A DNA stretch of 64,000 bases from Acarospora socialis (lineage: Eukaryota > Ascomycota > Lecanoromycetes > Acarosporales > Acarosporaceae), in contig JAMYGW020000003.1 of assembly GCA_025617375.2 (NCBI GenBank), positions 372,001-436,000 of the forward strand. Direction: 5' to 3'. The notes beneath the pieces were generated by a model. The model saw only the letters and a list, made by a program, of their open reading frames with translations. It was not told the origin of the DNA and made no database searches. The translations under genes and the position numbers were made by a program. Below, piece after piece: positions 25,814 through 37,474 of the stretch (position 1 is its first letter; every line of letters begins with the position of its first letter).

Positions 25814-27913
25814 ATGGCCATATTCAACAAGTATAATGCCATTCCACCAAGTCTAAGCCAGCCAGCCAAGACTTGGATCGAAGAGGAAGGCCTAAATGTA
25901 CATGAAGCACTAGCTATACCATCTCGCTTTGACTATCAGCGAGCTGAATTTACCCCACGACAGCCTCGTCGGTAGGCATCCTATTTCCTCCTTATTACAG
26001 AGAGAGGGATATCATGACATAGCTAAAATCTCGCTACCGTTAACAGTGACTTGAGTGCAGCCATCGGTCGGTATGTAGAGAAAGCAGGCAAAGAAGCTCT
26101 GTTCGACTACAACTCCAAGGATAAGTGGACATGGAACGATGTGCTTGAAGAAGCAGACGAGGCTGTTCAGGCCTATATTGCGGCGGGAGAAGGTTCGAAA
26201 GGGGCGATGCGGAAGGTCTTCCGTCGTGCCGGAGATATGACGGATACAATAAACCCATGGTTGGAAATCATCCCTCAGGATCAGTACTTCTCGATGTTAT
26301 CTGCTGGGTTGAAATTGATCTTTGCTGTAAGTCTTCGAGACCTGTACCGGGTAGAACGGGCACTCACGCATAGCGAGAAACACAGGCTGCAAAAGTGATG
26401 TCCGAGAAACGGAAACAGATTATAGAAGCATTACAAGATATGCTCAAAACCATGGAGCTTGCTTCCAAGATGTTGAAGACCTATGGCTCGGACAAGCATC
26501 TCGCGAACCTAGTGACCGAGCTGGAATACTCCCTGCTAGATGCAATAGACTGTATGATATCATGGCTTCTTGAGAAGCCACGAAGTAAGCACGCCACTCC
26601 GCTTGTTCTACTCATTTGCAGGAGCTAAATTGTCGGTAGAGAAGATCATGAAAAGCTTCTTGCAAGGACCGCAGTATGGAGCGATTGTAGACGAACAGCT
26701 ACAGCTCGTCGGAAAGCGTGTGGCAGCATTGCGAAACGGAGCGGATGACATCAGTCTCGAGCGCAAAACAAAGGCAGAAGGTTCAATTCGAAGAATTGAG
26801 CCCCAAATTACCCTTATACGGCAGATAATCACGGACCAAACTGTGCAGAGTCGAAAGACCGAAGATGCCATTAGCAATAGCCACAAGATATTGAGCGATA
26901 TTTGGCACGGGGTAGAAAGCCAGAACGCGTTATTTAGGACCTTCACGGAGGAGATATTGAAACGTTCGCGATGTCAGTTGTGCTTTTCATGTCCTCCTGC
27001 ACGTTGAGAGCTGATTGAGCTTCTAGGGTCAAGGATCATAGAGGAGAGGACTATCAAAAGCCAGAGTGCCGCAATACAGTATCCGATAGCGGTTGCTGCA
27101 TTAGGGCAGCAACTAGAATGTTACGCGACAAGACCGCAGCTCCTAGAGGAGTTGATGGTTGATCTTTCAACCGCAGCGAAGGATATCCAATATGTTTTGA
27201 GCCAAGGGCAAATGGCCGACACAGCACCTGAAGCCAATTGCTTGTTCCGGACGCCAAGATTCCAACGTTGGCTGTTGGGCGGAATGTCTGACTTCATGTT
27301 TGTGGATGGCGACGCCGAATCCCACGCCTTAGAAAAAGTTTCGCCACTAACCGTCCTCTGCGCTATGCTTTCCCTCAGCCTACATAACATGCCTAAGGCC
27401 ATGTCCATCTACTTCTACTGCGGCCTCCATTCAGGGTCTTACAGCAGCTTAAGCGGACTGAGTGGGCTTCTGCGAAGCTTAATTGCGCAGCTCCTCCTCA
27501 CCCAGGAAATCTCTGACTTCCGCTTCATCTACTCGGCAGAGTATTTCAACGAGCTGAGAGACTACAACATCAGCTACTTATGGGACACGTTTCAGCATCT
27601 CCTTTGGCAGCAGCCGGACGATAAGGTGTTGTTTTGCATTATTGACAACATTACCTTCTTGGAGGAGGGAGAAGTCTCCTTTCTTCTGACGAAGCTAGGG
27701 GCGATTGCAAAAAGCACATCGCCCGACCAGCCAGTTCTCAAGATTCTTATAACCAATGCGTGCTGCACCAGCCTGTTAAGAGAACTAGTGCGTCCACAAC
27801 ACTACCTGGAGCTTTCTGAAGCTATGTACTTTGGTGAGGACACGATCACACAATCGGTGGTTGACGATCAGATCTTGGGACCCAGATCTCCTGCCAAAGT
27901 ATGGTCTGATTGA
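25814..27913 (+). CDS. NACHT/STAND-like protein with DUF7708-type N terminus, frame broken near the 3' end
   Basis: Exons 25814-25971, 26047-26326, 26386-26584, 26622-26972 and 27027-27913 give 624 residues. The N-terminal half (LIFAAAKVMSEKRKQIIEAL and the helices after it) matches the fungal helical domain that precedes NTPase modules in STAND-like proteins. The C-terminal half has the NTPase-like segments FYCGLHSGSY with GLSGLLRSLIAQLL, a Walker-B-like KVLFCIIDNITFLEE, and LKILITNACCTSLLREL. A canonical GxxxxGK[ST] P-loop is not visible, which is common in this subfamily. The frame ends at 27913, just after RSPAK. The next frame continues for about 50 protein-like residues (YGLIEQLSRLLEVWIGLGAV...) to 28061. 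This suggests a one-base frameshift, recent decay or a sequencing error. It may act in self/non-self recognition, but that is inference. Confidence 0.72.
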
Positions 27914-28617
27914 ACAACTGAGCCGATTGCTGGAAGTGTGGATAGGACTTGGAGCTGTTGATTACGGCAATAATGGTGGCCTCAACGAGATGTTGGATTT
28001 GATATTGATGAACATGCCACATGAAGATGAATTGAAAACGATCATTCCGGGACTTAGATAGTGAACAACGCTGTTTTGCAAATGTTCCGCTATGGGGACT
28101 CTGATGGTGGTTGTCAACGTTCGTCGCCAGCCTCACAATGTGTAGCTGTTAGTAGCAGCCGCAATAGACAATATGTTGTAAAATAAGGCCTCGGCATGGG
28201 CTCAGATGCATACTTAGCCTCTTCGGGTGTGGTTCTAGACGGAGGCTTGGGCGGGATTTCACATTCTGCTTCATGCAGACTCCAATAGAAATGACACACA
28301 CAACCCTTCACGTGCTGTCACGGCGTATGTGGCAAACAGAATAGAAAATCCTGTCACAATGTCGGCCGGGGGAACAGGGACTTGCACAACTCAAGCGGTA
28401 GATCTGGACCTTCCCGAAGTGTTAGTGGTAGATGGGAGAGATTGGCCGTCGTTTTAATCCACAAAGAGCACTTCCAGGTGATGAAACTAGCGAGCAGTAA
28501 CCGAGCAATAGGGTCGAAAAGGGGAAGTTATCTATATAACTATAAAACTCAATCCACAAACTCTATGCCCATACTCTACACCAATTTATCCAAGGTAGTA
28601 CCCACCAACACAAATCC
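27914..28617. other. intergenic, with the out-of-frame tail of the NACHT-like gene
   Basis: Positions 27914-28061 continue the protein-like tail of the preceding gene in another frame. The rest is gap between two converging genes, with no gene seen. Confidence 0.5.
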
Positions 28618-30298
28618 TCAAACCTCCACATCCGGATGTACCCGATGCGTCCCCTCAGCGCCAATCTCTCCGATAGCCTTCAACAGCCCATCGAGCGTCT
28701 CCCTTCTCGTCACCACATTGACCACGACGCGAAAGAAATTGCCCATCTCGCCCGGCGCATGGTCGATCATAAAGCCGGCAGCCAACAACCTCCTCGCGAT
28801 ACCCGTCGTCGCCTGCGTGTTGCCCGCCGGCTCCGGACACAGCTGGCCGTGCGGGGCGTAGTAGAAGCAGACCTGCAGGCATGGCGGCGGGTTCGTCGAG
28901 ACGAGACGGAGATTTGGCGAGTTGGCGATGCGGTCAGCCATGTATGCGGCGGTGGCAAAGGCGTGGTCAATCTGCGCGCCGTAGCCCGAGGCGCCGTAGT
29001 AGATCCAGCCGAGAGCCAGTTTGAGGCTGTCGCCGCGGCGGCCGCATTGCAGCGTCAGGTCGGCAAGGTCCCAGACTTCTGTGTTGTCGTGGTCGGAGGA
29101 GGGGCAATTGTTGTCGTGGTCGTTGTGGAAGAGGTAGGCGGCTGGGAGGGTGTTGGCTTTGTGAAATTGGCGCATGTCGGCGCCGAGGAGGAAGGAGCAG
29201 GTCAGGGGGACGGCCATCATTTTGTGGGGGTTTATGGCTATGCTGTCGGCTCGTTCGGCCCCCGCGAGTTTGTGCTTGTGGGTAGAAGAGAAGATGGCGG
29301 GGCCACCCCAGGAGCCGTCGATATGAAGCCATAGGTTGTGGGCTTTACAGACATCAGAGATGGGTTCGAATGGGTCATAGGAGCCCAGAACAGTAGTCCC
29401 TGCAGTTGCGTTCACATAGAAAGGTGTCTTGCCCTCGGATTGAGCCTCCTTTATTAAGGAGTCCAACTCCGAAGGTATCATCCGACCTTCGCTGTCAACT
29501 GGAACAGACAGAACAGCCGAGCTACCAAAGCCAAGCATCTGTGCCGCCTTTTCGATGCTGTAGTGGCCATGCGCACTTGTGAATAACACAAGCTTTCGAC
29601 CACCTACACCGTTGCCCTGCTCTTTAGTCTCTGGGTAAAGCGTGTTGCGAGCGACTACGATAGACGTCGCGTTGGAGGCGCTACCGCCCTGTACATTGAA
29701 GCCACCGGCGTGTGGCCCTGTAAGTCCGAAAAGACTCGCGAGCTTGCGCGCAGTTGTCTTCTCGATTATTGTCAAAGCAGGAGAGACTTGATAGACGTGA
29801 ACATTTGTATTCAGAACTGCGAGTATAAGTTCTGAGGCCACACCGACCGCGTTCGTCGACCCGTATAGTTTGTCTAAAAAGCCCTGATCCCATGTGTTCA
29901 CCGAGTACTGCAGAACCTTCTCCACCTCCTGTAATAACCCTTCCTTGCCTTTGCCCTGATCTGGAAGTTGAAAGTCCAATAATTGCTGTAGCTTCTGAGG
30001 CTTATGGTGTTCTATGAGCGCCGTTCTAGGTCCACCGCCTTTAACTGCGAGGCCATGACCTGCCTCTTTGGTACCAGCGTCTTCGTCCGCGGCGTGAATG
30101 AACGGTATCAGTAGGTCTTGGACAGCGCCGAGCAACTAGAGGACAGGAAGCAGATCAGCAGATTCAACAAGACGAATTATATGGATATCAAAGGCAATTG
30201 CGGTATTAAGGACTAACCGATGAAACTTCGCTCACTCGATCAAGTACCAACTTGTTTTTTGATGACCGATGAGCGAGATCGTCACCATCTGTAGCCAT
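28618..30298 (-). CDS. PLP-dependent group II decarboxylase (glutamate / cysteine-sulfinate decarboxylase-like)
   Basis: Exons 30298-30218 and 30135-28618 give 532 residues. It is a cytosolic pyridoxal-phosphate enzyme that decarboxylates an amino acid. Landmarks: the active-site motif NPHKMM with the Schiff-base Lys at about residue 332, HIDGSWGGP (the PLP-binding Asp strand), FTSAHGHYSIEKAAQMLGFG, NATAGTTVLGSYDP, NVQGGSASNATSIVVAR and, near the end, GNFFRVVVNVVT. The arrangement fits GAD65/CSAD-like enzymes, which in fungi often serve polyamine or beta-alanine/GABA-type chemistry. The exact substrate cannot be read. An Asp/Asn/His-rich insertion (HNDHDNNCPSSDHDN) lies in the loop before VWDLADLTLQCGRRGD. 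The 81-base first exon supplies the true ATG. The 3' half is GC-richer than its neighbours. Confidence 0.92.
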
Positions 30299-30467
30299 AA
30301 TGCAAGAAAATAAATAAAGTAGCGCAGGGAACGAATTTAAGAAGTCCTTAAAGCTGTACAACCGTCAGAGCAAGTAGTCCAGATTTTGAATATCGCAACA
30401 TCCTCACTTTCGGTACTTCCCGTGCTGTTGATCGATGACGCTGGTCGTGGTGCATTAGCTCCCGCCT

Positions 30468-32644
30468 TTAGCTCTTCACATTGATTCGTCGACTTGTCGC
30501 TGAAATGCCGTTTGCTCCTGTGCCAGACCCTACTCGACCACTTTTGGATTTCTTCGCCTTTGCAGCAGCGAATCTCTCCCGGGCAAGCTCGATGCCCGAT
30601 CTCTCTTCTGGAATCGCACGGGTATCGGGAGTGACAACCGTACCACCACCAGCACCACCCCCGGTCTTTGCCTCATGGATCCAGTCAAGTTTCCTCCTCT
30701 TATAAAGATCCATCTTCCAGTTCCTCCACACTGCTCTCCCTACGAAGGACTCTCGTATGATAGCCTCGTCTGCCAGGAGCTCCTCGGCAATGTGCTCTTG
30801 AACAAAAGATAGTCCTTGCGTTGCTGTCCAGAAGCAGTCCACCACATGAGAGCCTATGGCGTGTGAGGCTAGTCTGCCAATATGTCCGTAAAACCTCTGG
30901 ACTAGCTTGCGGCGGAACTGTGTACCTGCGTTGACGGAACCTAGTGAAGCTTGTAACACATGCGATGCTGTTTGGTCTTTAGCAACATGTAGCAGATCGG
31001 CGGCAAATAGAGCAAGTAGACTATCGAATATAAGCAGGCTCAATGATCCTGGAACTGAAAGCATGGTCTGTGCCAGCAGCGAGCCGTGCAACTTCTCGGG
31101 ATCCTTGTCCTTACGTACATCGATGGCGTCCTTTGTGTCAGATAGGCTTTTGCTGAAATTGAGTTTCAGCATCTTCGAGAGTCTAGTACGAGGATCAGTC
31201 CCGTAGGCCTTCTCCAGCGATTCCGCAATTTGATCTGTTTCGACTTTCCGGATAGTACACCGTTCGATCATCGTCTTGATCAACGATGTTCGCGAGCGCT
31301 CGACAAGGCTCACAATCTGGGGCATAATCGCCTGTATAGCCTCCTCTAGATCTTCCTTGCTCAATCTTTCCAGTGTCCGCTCAACCAGGAATCCAGCTGT
31401 TTCGTTTCGTGCGAGACTGCCTAGTCTCTCTTTGAATAGACTTTTATATAATACTTTAAACGTCTTTCCAGGGGCAAACCGAACTATGGTCTCAAGTAGT
31501 CGAGATCCGACAGAATCGTATACAAGTCCTTGGATGAAAGTTGCGCTTTCTGTGCCTTCTTGTGGTGGGTTGTCCGGTAATAGTTGGAGGAACAGCAACT
31601 GCTTGCCCCTTGGCCTTTGCTTACCTGTTCCTGACAACTCACATTCAAGCAGGAGCTGCAGGACCGGGTTGCCAACTGGATGTGTAGCCAAGGCGCGCAG
31701 ATATGTGGTGTCCAGTCCAGCCACGGTGTCTGCAATCATCTTATCGAGCGCCAATTGGAACGATTCAGGTACAGTCCTGCTGGTGCAATCCAGCTCGTCC
31801 GATTTATTATCATCACTGCCAACAACGCCGATGTTTTCGCTCCTCTTGCTGGCCAGGAGTGACGTAGTGCTTGACTTGGCTAGCGGCCGTCCAGACAGTA
31901 CCACAAGCAGCACTCGTAGGGCATGTGACGCGAACGTATCAGTCATGAGGTACCCAAGGTTACCTTCGAGCTCATTCAGCGTGTAAAGGAACAAATTTTC
32001 CATGGACACGAACACCTCTCCATCGCCTGGATCCCGTTGTTCTTGTTCTAGTGGTGTGGTAAGCTCTTTCGTTACGGTTGGCGCTGATCTGATGAACAAT
32101 GTTTCGCAACAGTGAGAGGCGAATCGGTGTTGTACGAGATGCAGGAAGCTGGGTTTCAAAATTAGCTGCGCCATGGAACTGTAGAACGTGAAATAGCATA
32201 CTGTCCGCTGAACTTGCCAAACAAAGCCTTTAATTGCTGCGGCGTCGACAGTAAGATCAATCGTTCCATAAGCCTGGAGCAAGATTGACTGCTCGCGATC
32301 TTGAGCTCCTTCCCATTGGCCTCCCGGTATACATTGGTCAGGAATAGATTCCGTTCTTCGGTATCGACGAATTGATTGACTTCCAGCATCTCGTCCGCAC
32401 GTCGGAAGTATCCTTGCTCCTCTTCATCAAGCAAACCATAGAAAGGCGTCTCGCCCGGTGGCTCTGGCGTTGGGAGACGATTGCGTCGAGCGGCATCATT
32501 CCCGTCCAGGACAATCTCTACCTCCTCCGCGTTATGTTTCTCATCTTTCAGCTTCTTGCTCGACGATAGACCATTCTCATTGTCCTCCTCACGCTTTCTT
32601 TTCTTCTCTTCACGTCTCCCACGCTTTTTGTATTCTTTTGGCAT
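30468..32644 (-). CDS. NOP9: nucleolar Pumilio-repeat protein NOP9
   Basis: Exons 32644-32202 and 32148-30468 give 707 residues. NOP9 binds 20S pre-rRNA and protects it from early cleavage during 40S ribosome assembly, in the nucleolus. The very basic N terminus ([18 protein letters not shown]) is a nucleolar-type signal. The fungal NOP9 landmarks follow: [23 protein letters not shown], the splice-joined [59 protein letters not shown] and [12 protein letters not shown]. These are Puf-like helical repeats. Basic residues end the protein. Length matches the fungal orthologues. It starts 381 bases from the 3' end of the next gene. Confidence 0.94.
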
Positions 32645-33025
32645 AATGGCCCGTCAAGTGGGATTACCTGTTGCTGGGATTAATTGGGTGGACAGCCCTC
32701 TGAACATGACCAGAAAAACGTGTTCGAGGCTGGTCCAAGCTTTGCGCTAACAGCGGCCGTGCGCCGAGGCTTCACGTTAGCTTCCCCACATGTCGACCTG
32801 TCTTCGTACAAGTACTTCCATAGAGGTACGGACCGTACTTCCATCCTCCACCTGAGATATATTACGAGTACACTTTGCAACTTACGGAGACTATTTGGAG
32901 CTTATATGCAAAGGCGTGCTCTATCAGGAAGACGTGCTAGACATGCGCCTTTTCAGTATGCTCATGTTACCTTTACGGTAGCTAACAACGTCCCATGACC
33001 GAGTAGTTACGTTCTTCACGTTCTC
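32645..33025. promoter_or_regulatory. upstream region of NOP9
   Basis: This gap contains the NOP9 promoter and the 3' flank of the lyase gene. A palindrome-like ggtacggaccgtacttcc lies near 32825. No gene is seen. Confidence 0.4.
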
Positions 33026-34065
33026 TCAAGCCCCCTTCTCAAACGCCTTCCCTCCGGCTGCAGCATCAATCTTCATACTTTCTTCAAGCCCACAAACCTC
33101 AAACAGCTTCCTAGGCGTCAGTTCCTTCCCAGTGCCCGTCAGCCCATCTCTCTTCAACCTTTCCAACGCATCCTTCATCGCCGTGTACGCCACAGCCAAC
33201 GCCGCGAAGGGAAATATTATGATCCTAAACCCCATATCCCGCGCCTCATCCACGCTGATCGTCGGCGTCGCTCCATGCTCCACCATATTCAGCAGCAGCG
33301 GGAACGGATGCAAGTCCTTGACCGCCTGCCTCGCCTGCTCTTTGCTCGTGATGCCCTCGAGAAACCCGACATCCGCACCGGCCTCCCGGGCGGCTTTCAG
33401 CCGCGAGATTGATTCGTCGTATCCGTACTTCTGGAGCGCGTCGGTGCGGGCAATGATCACAATGTCGGACCTTTGCTTTTCCCGCGCGGCTCTTGCGGCG
33501 CGGATGCGCGAGAGGTAGATTTCGGTTTCGACGAGTTCCTTTCCTTGCAGGTGGCCGCAGCGCTTGGCTTGCACCTGGTCTTCGATGTGGAAGCCGGCGA
33601 CGTTGGAGCGGATGTACTGCTCTGTCGAGCGAGCCACCATGATCGGACCTGTGACGGATCAGCGTGCGTAGGCTAGAGGGTCGGTAAGGGGCGAGGACCT
33701 CCGTAGCCGGTGTCCATGTCTGCGATGACTGGGACATTAGGGTCTAGATTGGCGATCATCTCGGCGTGCTCGCGCATGTCGTGAAGTTGTGCTATGCCAA
33801 GGTCTGCATGGCCGAGTTTCGATGCGGTGGTTCCGGCGCCGGTCTGTCACGGTCAGCTCGTCTGTCCCTATGCCATCCGTTGCATGAGATGAGATACCAT
33901 GTACAAAGCGTCAAAGGCCACGCGAAGGGCTATACGTGCAGAGAAGCCATCGTAAACACCAGGGCAAACTAGCAGCTCGCCAGGGGTCTCTATCAGCCTA
34001 CGCAACGTCGTGCTCGGCGCCAACGGGCCATCGCCATTATGCATATTAATTCCTTTACTAGTCAT
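33026..34065 (-). CDS. isocitrate lyase/PEP mutase superfamily C-C lyase
   Basis: Exons 34065-33898, 33843-33699 and 33648-33026 give 311 residues. The superfamily fold is clear: LLVCPGVYDGFSARIA, TGAGTTASKLG, VPVIADMDTGYGG (metal-binding Asp pair), GFHIEDQVQAKRCGH, DIVIIARTDA, GADVGFLEGI and LNMVEHGATP. The signature K-R-C-G-H at residues 133-137 carries the lyase-type catalytic Cys. This places it with methylisocitrate, dimethylmalate or oxaloacetate-cleaving lyases, not with phosphonate-forming PEP mutases. It would split or make a C-C bond next to a carboxylate, with Mg2+, in the cytosol. It lies at the left edge of the NRPS neighbourhood and could supply or trim a small acid, but that is inference. 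The first exon starts with MTSKGINMHNGDG; an upstream GTG is not used. Confidence 0.88.
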
Positions 34066-34504
34066 ATTGGATTTCACAGCGACGTTAAACTTGAGTAGCT
34101 TGGGCTTTCAATGACTTGGAAACCCTTTGATATTAACATGGGAAGGCGGCCGATATCGGATGGCTACCGTCCCTACCCAGTGGCAAAAGTCTGGATGCAA
34201 CGGCATTGCTCTGTCCTGGAGAAGCGGTTCCGTACTTATTCTAATAATCTTAATTTGAAAGGATAATACACACACAGAGAAGGCTAGGTGTTGCGATTCT
34301 ACTTGGATGACAGAACCAAGTTTACAAATAGACTGGGTCAAGAAGATCGACTACAAGAGCCGAAATCTACCATAGCCTAAACAATGAGTTGTCCTTTATG
34401 TCTATATGCTCAGTTCAAAATGTTAGTACATATAATATTAGTTGCATTGACCTTTCTGGCATCAATTGAACATTCATTATAACTGGTGAATTTCGCTGGC
34501 CGGT
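34066..34504. other. intergenic, no gene seen
   Basis: Gap between the lyase start and the 3' end of the decayed reductase. AT-rich near 34230-34480. It probably holds the lyase promoter. Nothing else stands out. Confidence 0.4.
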
Positions 34505-35952
34505 TTACTTCGATTTCGGCAATATCTTCACCGCCTCCAGGTCATCGAAACACTCGCTCAGGGCATCCCATGAATTGATGTATCTAGTCAAGATCAGCTC
34601 ATGATCTCCCACAAAAATGAACTCGGGGAGAATTGCACTCACCCAGTCCACCCAAGTCTCCTGGCCTTACTCATACTAATCACAATATCGTAGTTCCTCC
34701 CTAGCACAAACCCAAGGAACCCCCACGTTGCCTTCTCAAAAGAATCCTTCTCCAGTCCATCCCTCTGCGCCAGCTTCTCTCAAACCTTCTTAACCTCATC
34801 CTTCTGGCTCCGTTTGATTAGATCGATCCGCTGCTGCACCGCACCCTGTCCGACGTGGTTGACCAGCCCCAACTGCGGAGCCAAGTCCGCAATCGGTGGT
34901 CTTTCCGCAATTTTGATCTCATTCGCGTCAGGCGTAGGGCCACTGAACTGATCTTCGGGGATCTTCCAGCCGAAGCGGGGCGCGAGCTTTGGCCACATGT
35001 CCTGCCAGCTCTCACTGTCCCCGTTGACCACGTTGAAGGCTTAATTGGCGCATTTGGGTCCGAGCGCGGCCCACAGGGTGAACGAGGCGTGGAGGCCGGA
35101 GTAAGTAAACGAGTCGAAGAGGGTGTAGAAGGTTTCGCTTCCTTGAAAGAGGAGGGTCCCATTGAGCTCCTTGCTGACGGCAGCGTACAGGCCGAGAGAG
35201 GTGGCGAGATTCATGAAACTACCTGTAGGTAACGTCAACTTTGGTGCTTCCCATGCTCCCATATGCGGGGACCTTGCCCTTTCGCAACACCGATCACATC
35301 ATTAGGGTAGGTGACGACCAAGTCCCAGCTCCCGCTTCCGCGCCTGGCATAGTCTCTTAGAATCTTCTGCTGATTGTAATAGCAGTTAGGTGGACGGTCC
35401 AGTCCCTCGATCCAAGGATCTGACTCCTCCATAGGGTTCTTCGGTCGCCTTACATGAACACCATACTGCTTCGCACCCGTAGTCAGGATCACCCCTCTTC
35501 AACTTCTTCGAAGCACCAGTAATCTCCAAGGCGTCCAGGCAGCTCGTCAGCATCGCACCTGCAACGAGCACTGAGGTTAGCCAATGGCGGGCAGTAAAGT
35601 TTTTTAGTCGAAATTACGAGCCCACCGTTGACGTCCTAATTCTCCTGCTCGGTCTCCTTTTGTAGATATGCGGCGAGAAACAGGTATTCCGCTTCCACGC
35701 CTTCGAGCTGCTTGGCCATGCCCTTTACGTCATTGGTGAGATCAATTGTTATCGTGCTTGACACTGGACGGGTATCTCTCCTTTTGACTTCGTGAAAGAG
35801 CGTGGACGGTTTCCCGTTGCTTCGGATCTTTTCCAAGTGCGGCGACTATTTCGCGGCCCAGTATATCTACAGCGGAGATTAGTTTCCAAAAGCATGGGGT
35901 CAGATCGACACTCTAGCCGACCTGTAGCACCAGTCACTATTACCGACGGCAT
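34505..35952 (-). pseudogene. PRISE-type NAD(P)-dependent reductase, decayed
   Basis: The frame is that of an SDR-like PRISE reductase (progesterone 5-beta-reductase/iridoid synthase family). It starts at 35952 with the nucleotide-binding MPSVIVTGAT and continues after an intron with DILGREIVAALGKDPKQ. Further landmarks are VEAEYLFLAAYLQK, LTTGAKQYGVH, DPWIEGLDRPPN, WDLVVTYPNDVIGVAKG, FMNLATSLGLYAAVSKEL, AFNVVNGDSESWQDMWP and, in the last exon, WDALSECFDDLEAVKILP. Four lesions interrupt it. Three are in-frame stops at positions where the family has Trp, Gln and Trp (about 35639, 35042 and 34782). One is a single-base frame shift near 35494. Every stop is explained by a C:G to T:A change. Otherwise the sequence is well kept, so the loss looks recent. 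In an intact form it would reduce an enone using NADPH. Confidence 0.85.
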
Positions 35953-36262
35953 TTTGAATTGTCACGCGCGTGAAAGCTGGCGAAGTATATCAAAGTGATG
36001 ATATATCAAGCTAGGTTTCAATCGAAGAAGATTCAATATGAATGTTTTGTGTGTCTGATGTAATGATAACAATGACGTTGCAGCATGCTCCCAATTGCGA
36101 GCCAATAAGAACAAACTTCTGCCATTTGGCTTTCCCAACCCTCGCCAAAATCGCCGGGATCCACGCTAGAAAACGGATAAGGTAAGGTAAGGTACTGTAA
36201 CCGTCGGTCGAAAATAAGATAACCATTTAGTTACAAAAATTTGTATCAGAGCGAACACTCCT
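35953..36262. other. intergenic, no gene seen
   Basis: Short gap that should hold the promoter of the decayed reductase and the 3' flank of the dioxygenase gene. A ggtaaggtaaggtac stretch at about 36180-36194 belongs to the recurrent GTAC-type motif of this window. Confidence 0.4.
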
Positions 36263-37474
36263 TCAGACCTTACTCTGTCCACCATGGCCATTCTGTGTTG
36301 CTTGTTTACTGTCCGCCACCGGGATCGGAGCCTCTGTCATTGCCGCCAGTCGGAAAATGTGTCGAGCCTGGACCCTGCTGTCATAGTCGACCGTCGCCGT
36401 ATCTGATGGAATGAAATTAGCAAGTTGCTCCTAGTTGTTAGACATGTTGGAGTACTTACGGAGGGTGGTCCTTCCATCAAACATCACGACTGAGTGTTTG
36501 TCCCACTGCACTCGGGCCTGGAAGTCGTGGCCCATGCAGATGTGATCGATCAGGAACTTCAATATCAGGTCCGTCTCTTGCTGTTTGAGCCCAACGATGC
36601 CTTTCAAGAATTCTCCGTTTAGGTAGATGGACTTTTCGCCAGTAACTGGATGTACGCGAACGATTGGATGGATAGAGTCAATAGGAGCGCTGCGGACGAG
36701 GCCCTTGCTTGCCTTCGCATGGGTAATCATCTTTTCAGACGAATGAATAGCTTTCAAGCCGTCGATCATGCTTTGAAAGGTCGGTGAAAGGCGCTTGTAA
36801 GCTTCGACGGTGTCCGCAAACACGGTATCGCCACCGACATCCGGACAAGCGAGTATACCGAGCATGATGTACCCTGGCGGTTGTCTCTCGTAGCTGACGT
36901 CCTGATGCCATAGCGTAGAGGTCAACTTGTGCTCAAAGAACTTGGCGATCTCGTCTTCGTTTCCATCCCGATGGATGATGTGGAAGGCTGGAAAGCCTTT
37001 AACGGCGCCCGAGACGGGCTGGTAGCTAAGTTTTCCGTAGTATGACATGAAATCTTCCTGAAATTGTGGCCCGGCATGGAGGAACTCGGATTGGTCTCGG
37101 AGGACGACAATCTTACGCTCCACTATGAGGAGAGCTAGCTCATCTTTGGCTGCATGGGATAGATCTTGGATCTTAACACCTGTAAGGACGGTGCCCATCT
37201 TGGGTGTGATGTGTCGAACGGTCACGCCAGGTTGCAGGAGGTGAGGCTTCATCTGGTCGGCTCGTGAGGCCGGATCGTGAAAGTCAAATTTTGGGACTTC
37301 ATCGAACCAGACGTTGGGTTCCCATGTGGGAAGGTAGTTCGGGAACTCGGTTCTGCGACTGACGTGGTCTAGATATTCAGCCGATGGCGCCTTGTAGGGC
37401 AGGTTGATGTCGTAGCTGATCTTTGGTTCGGGCAATTCCTCTTCGTGAGCCAGCGAAGTGCGACTAGGGGACAT
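36263..37474 (-). CDS. TauD/TfdA-type Fe(II)/2-oxoglutarate-dependent dioxygenase
   Basis: Exons 37474-36460 and 36402-36263 give 384 residues. These enzymes use Fe(II), O2 and 2-oxoglutarate to hydroxylate or cleave substrates such as taurine and sulfonates, and also act in fungal natural-product pathways. The iron-binding triad is visible: His190 and Asp192 in LWHQDVSYE, and distal His339 in DGRTTLHTATVDYD. The 2-oxoglutarate-binding Arg lies in the following RVQARHIFR. GTVLTGVKIQDLS is the usual N-terminal strand pair. The only intron splits the codon of the distal His, so an unspliced transcript would encode an enzyme without its third iron ligand. There is no signal peptide, so it is cytosolic. 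Its place between exporter and reductase suggests a tailoring role in the NRPS locus; sulfonate use is the alternative. Confidence 0.9.

Noticed and set aside
28636-29334. 232-codon open frame antisense to the PLP decarboxylase
   Set aside because: It is a shadow of GC-rich coding sequence on the other strand, with low-complexity Val/Gly/Glu runs.
31276-31986. 236-codon open frame antisense to NOP9
   Set aside because: Ser/Leu-rich shadow frame; the opposite strand has clear NOP9 repeats.
28618-32644. Including the PLP decarboxylase in the NRPS locus
   Set aside because: The housekeeping NOP9 gene separates it from the locus, and nothing else ties it in.
33026-34065. Phosphonate pathway (PEP mutase) call for the lyase
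   Set aside because: The active-site motif is KRCGH, as in C-C lyases, not the mutase-type motif. No phosphonopyruvate decarboxylase is nearby.
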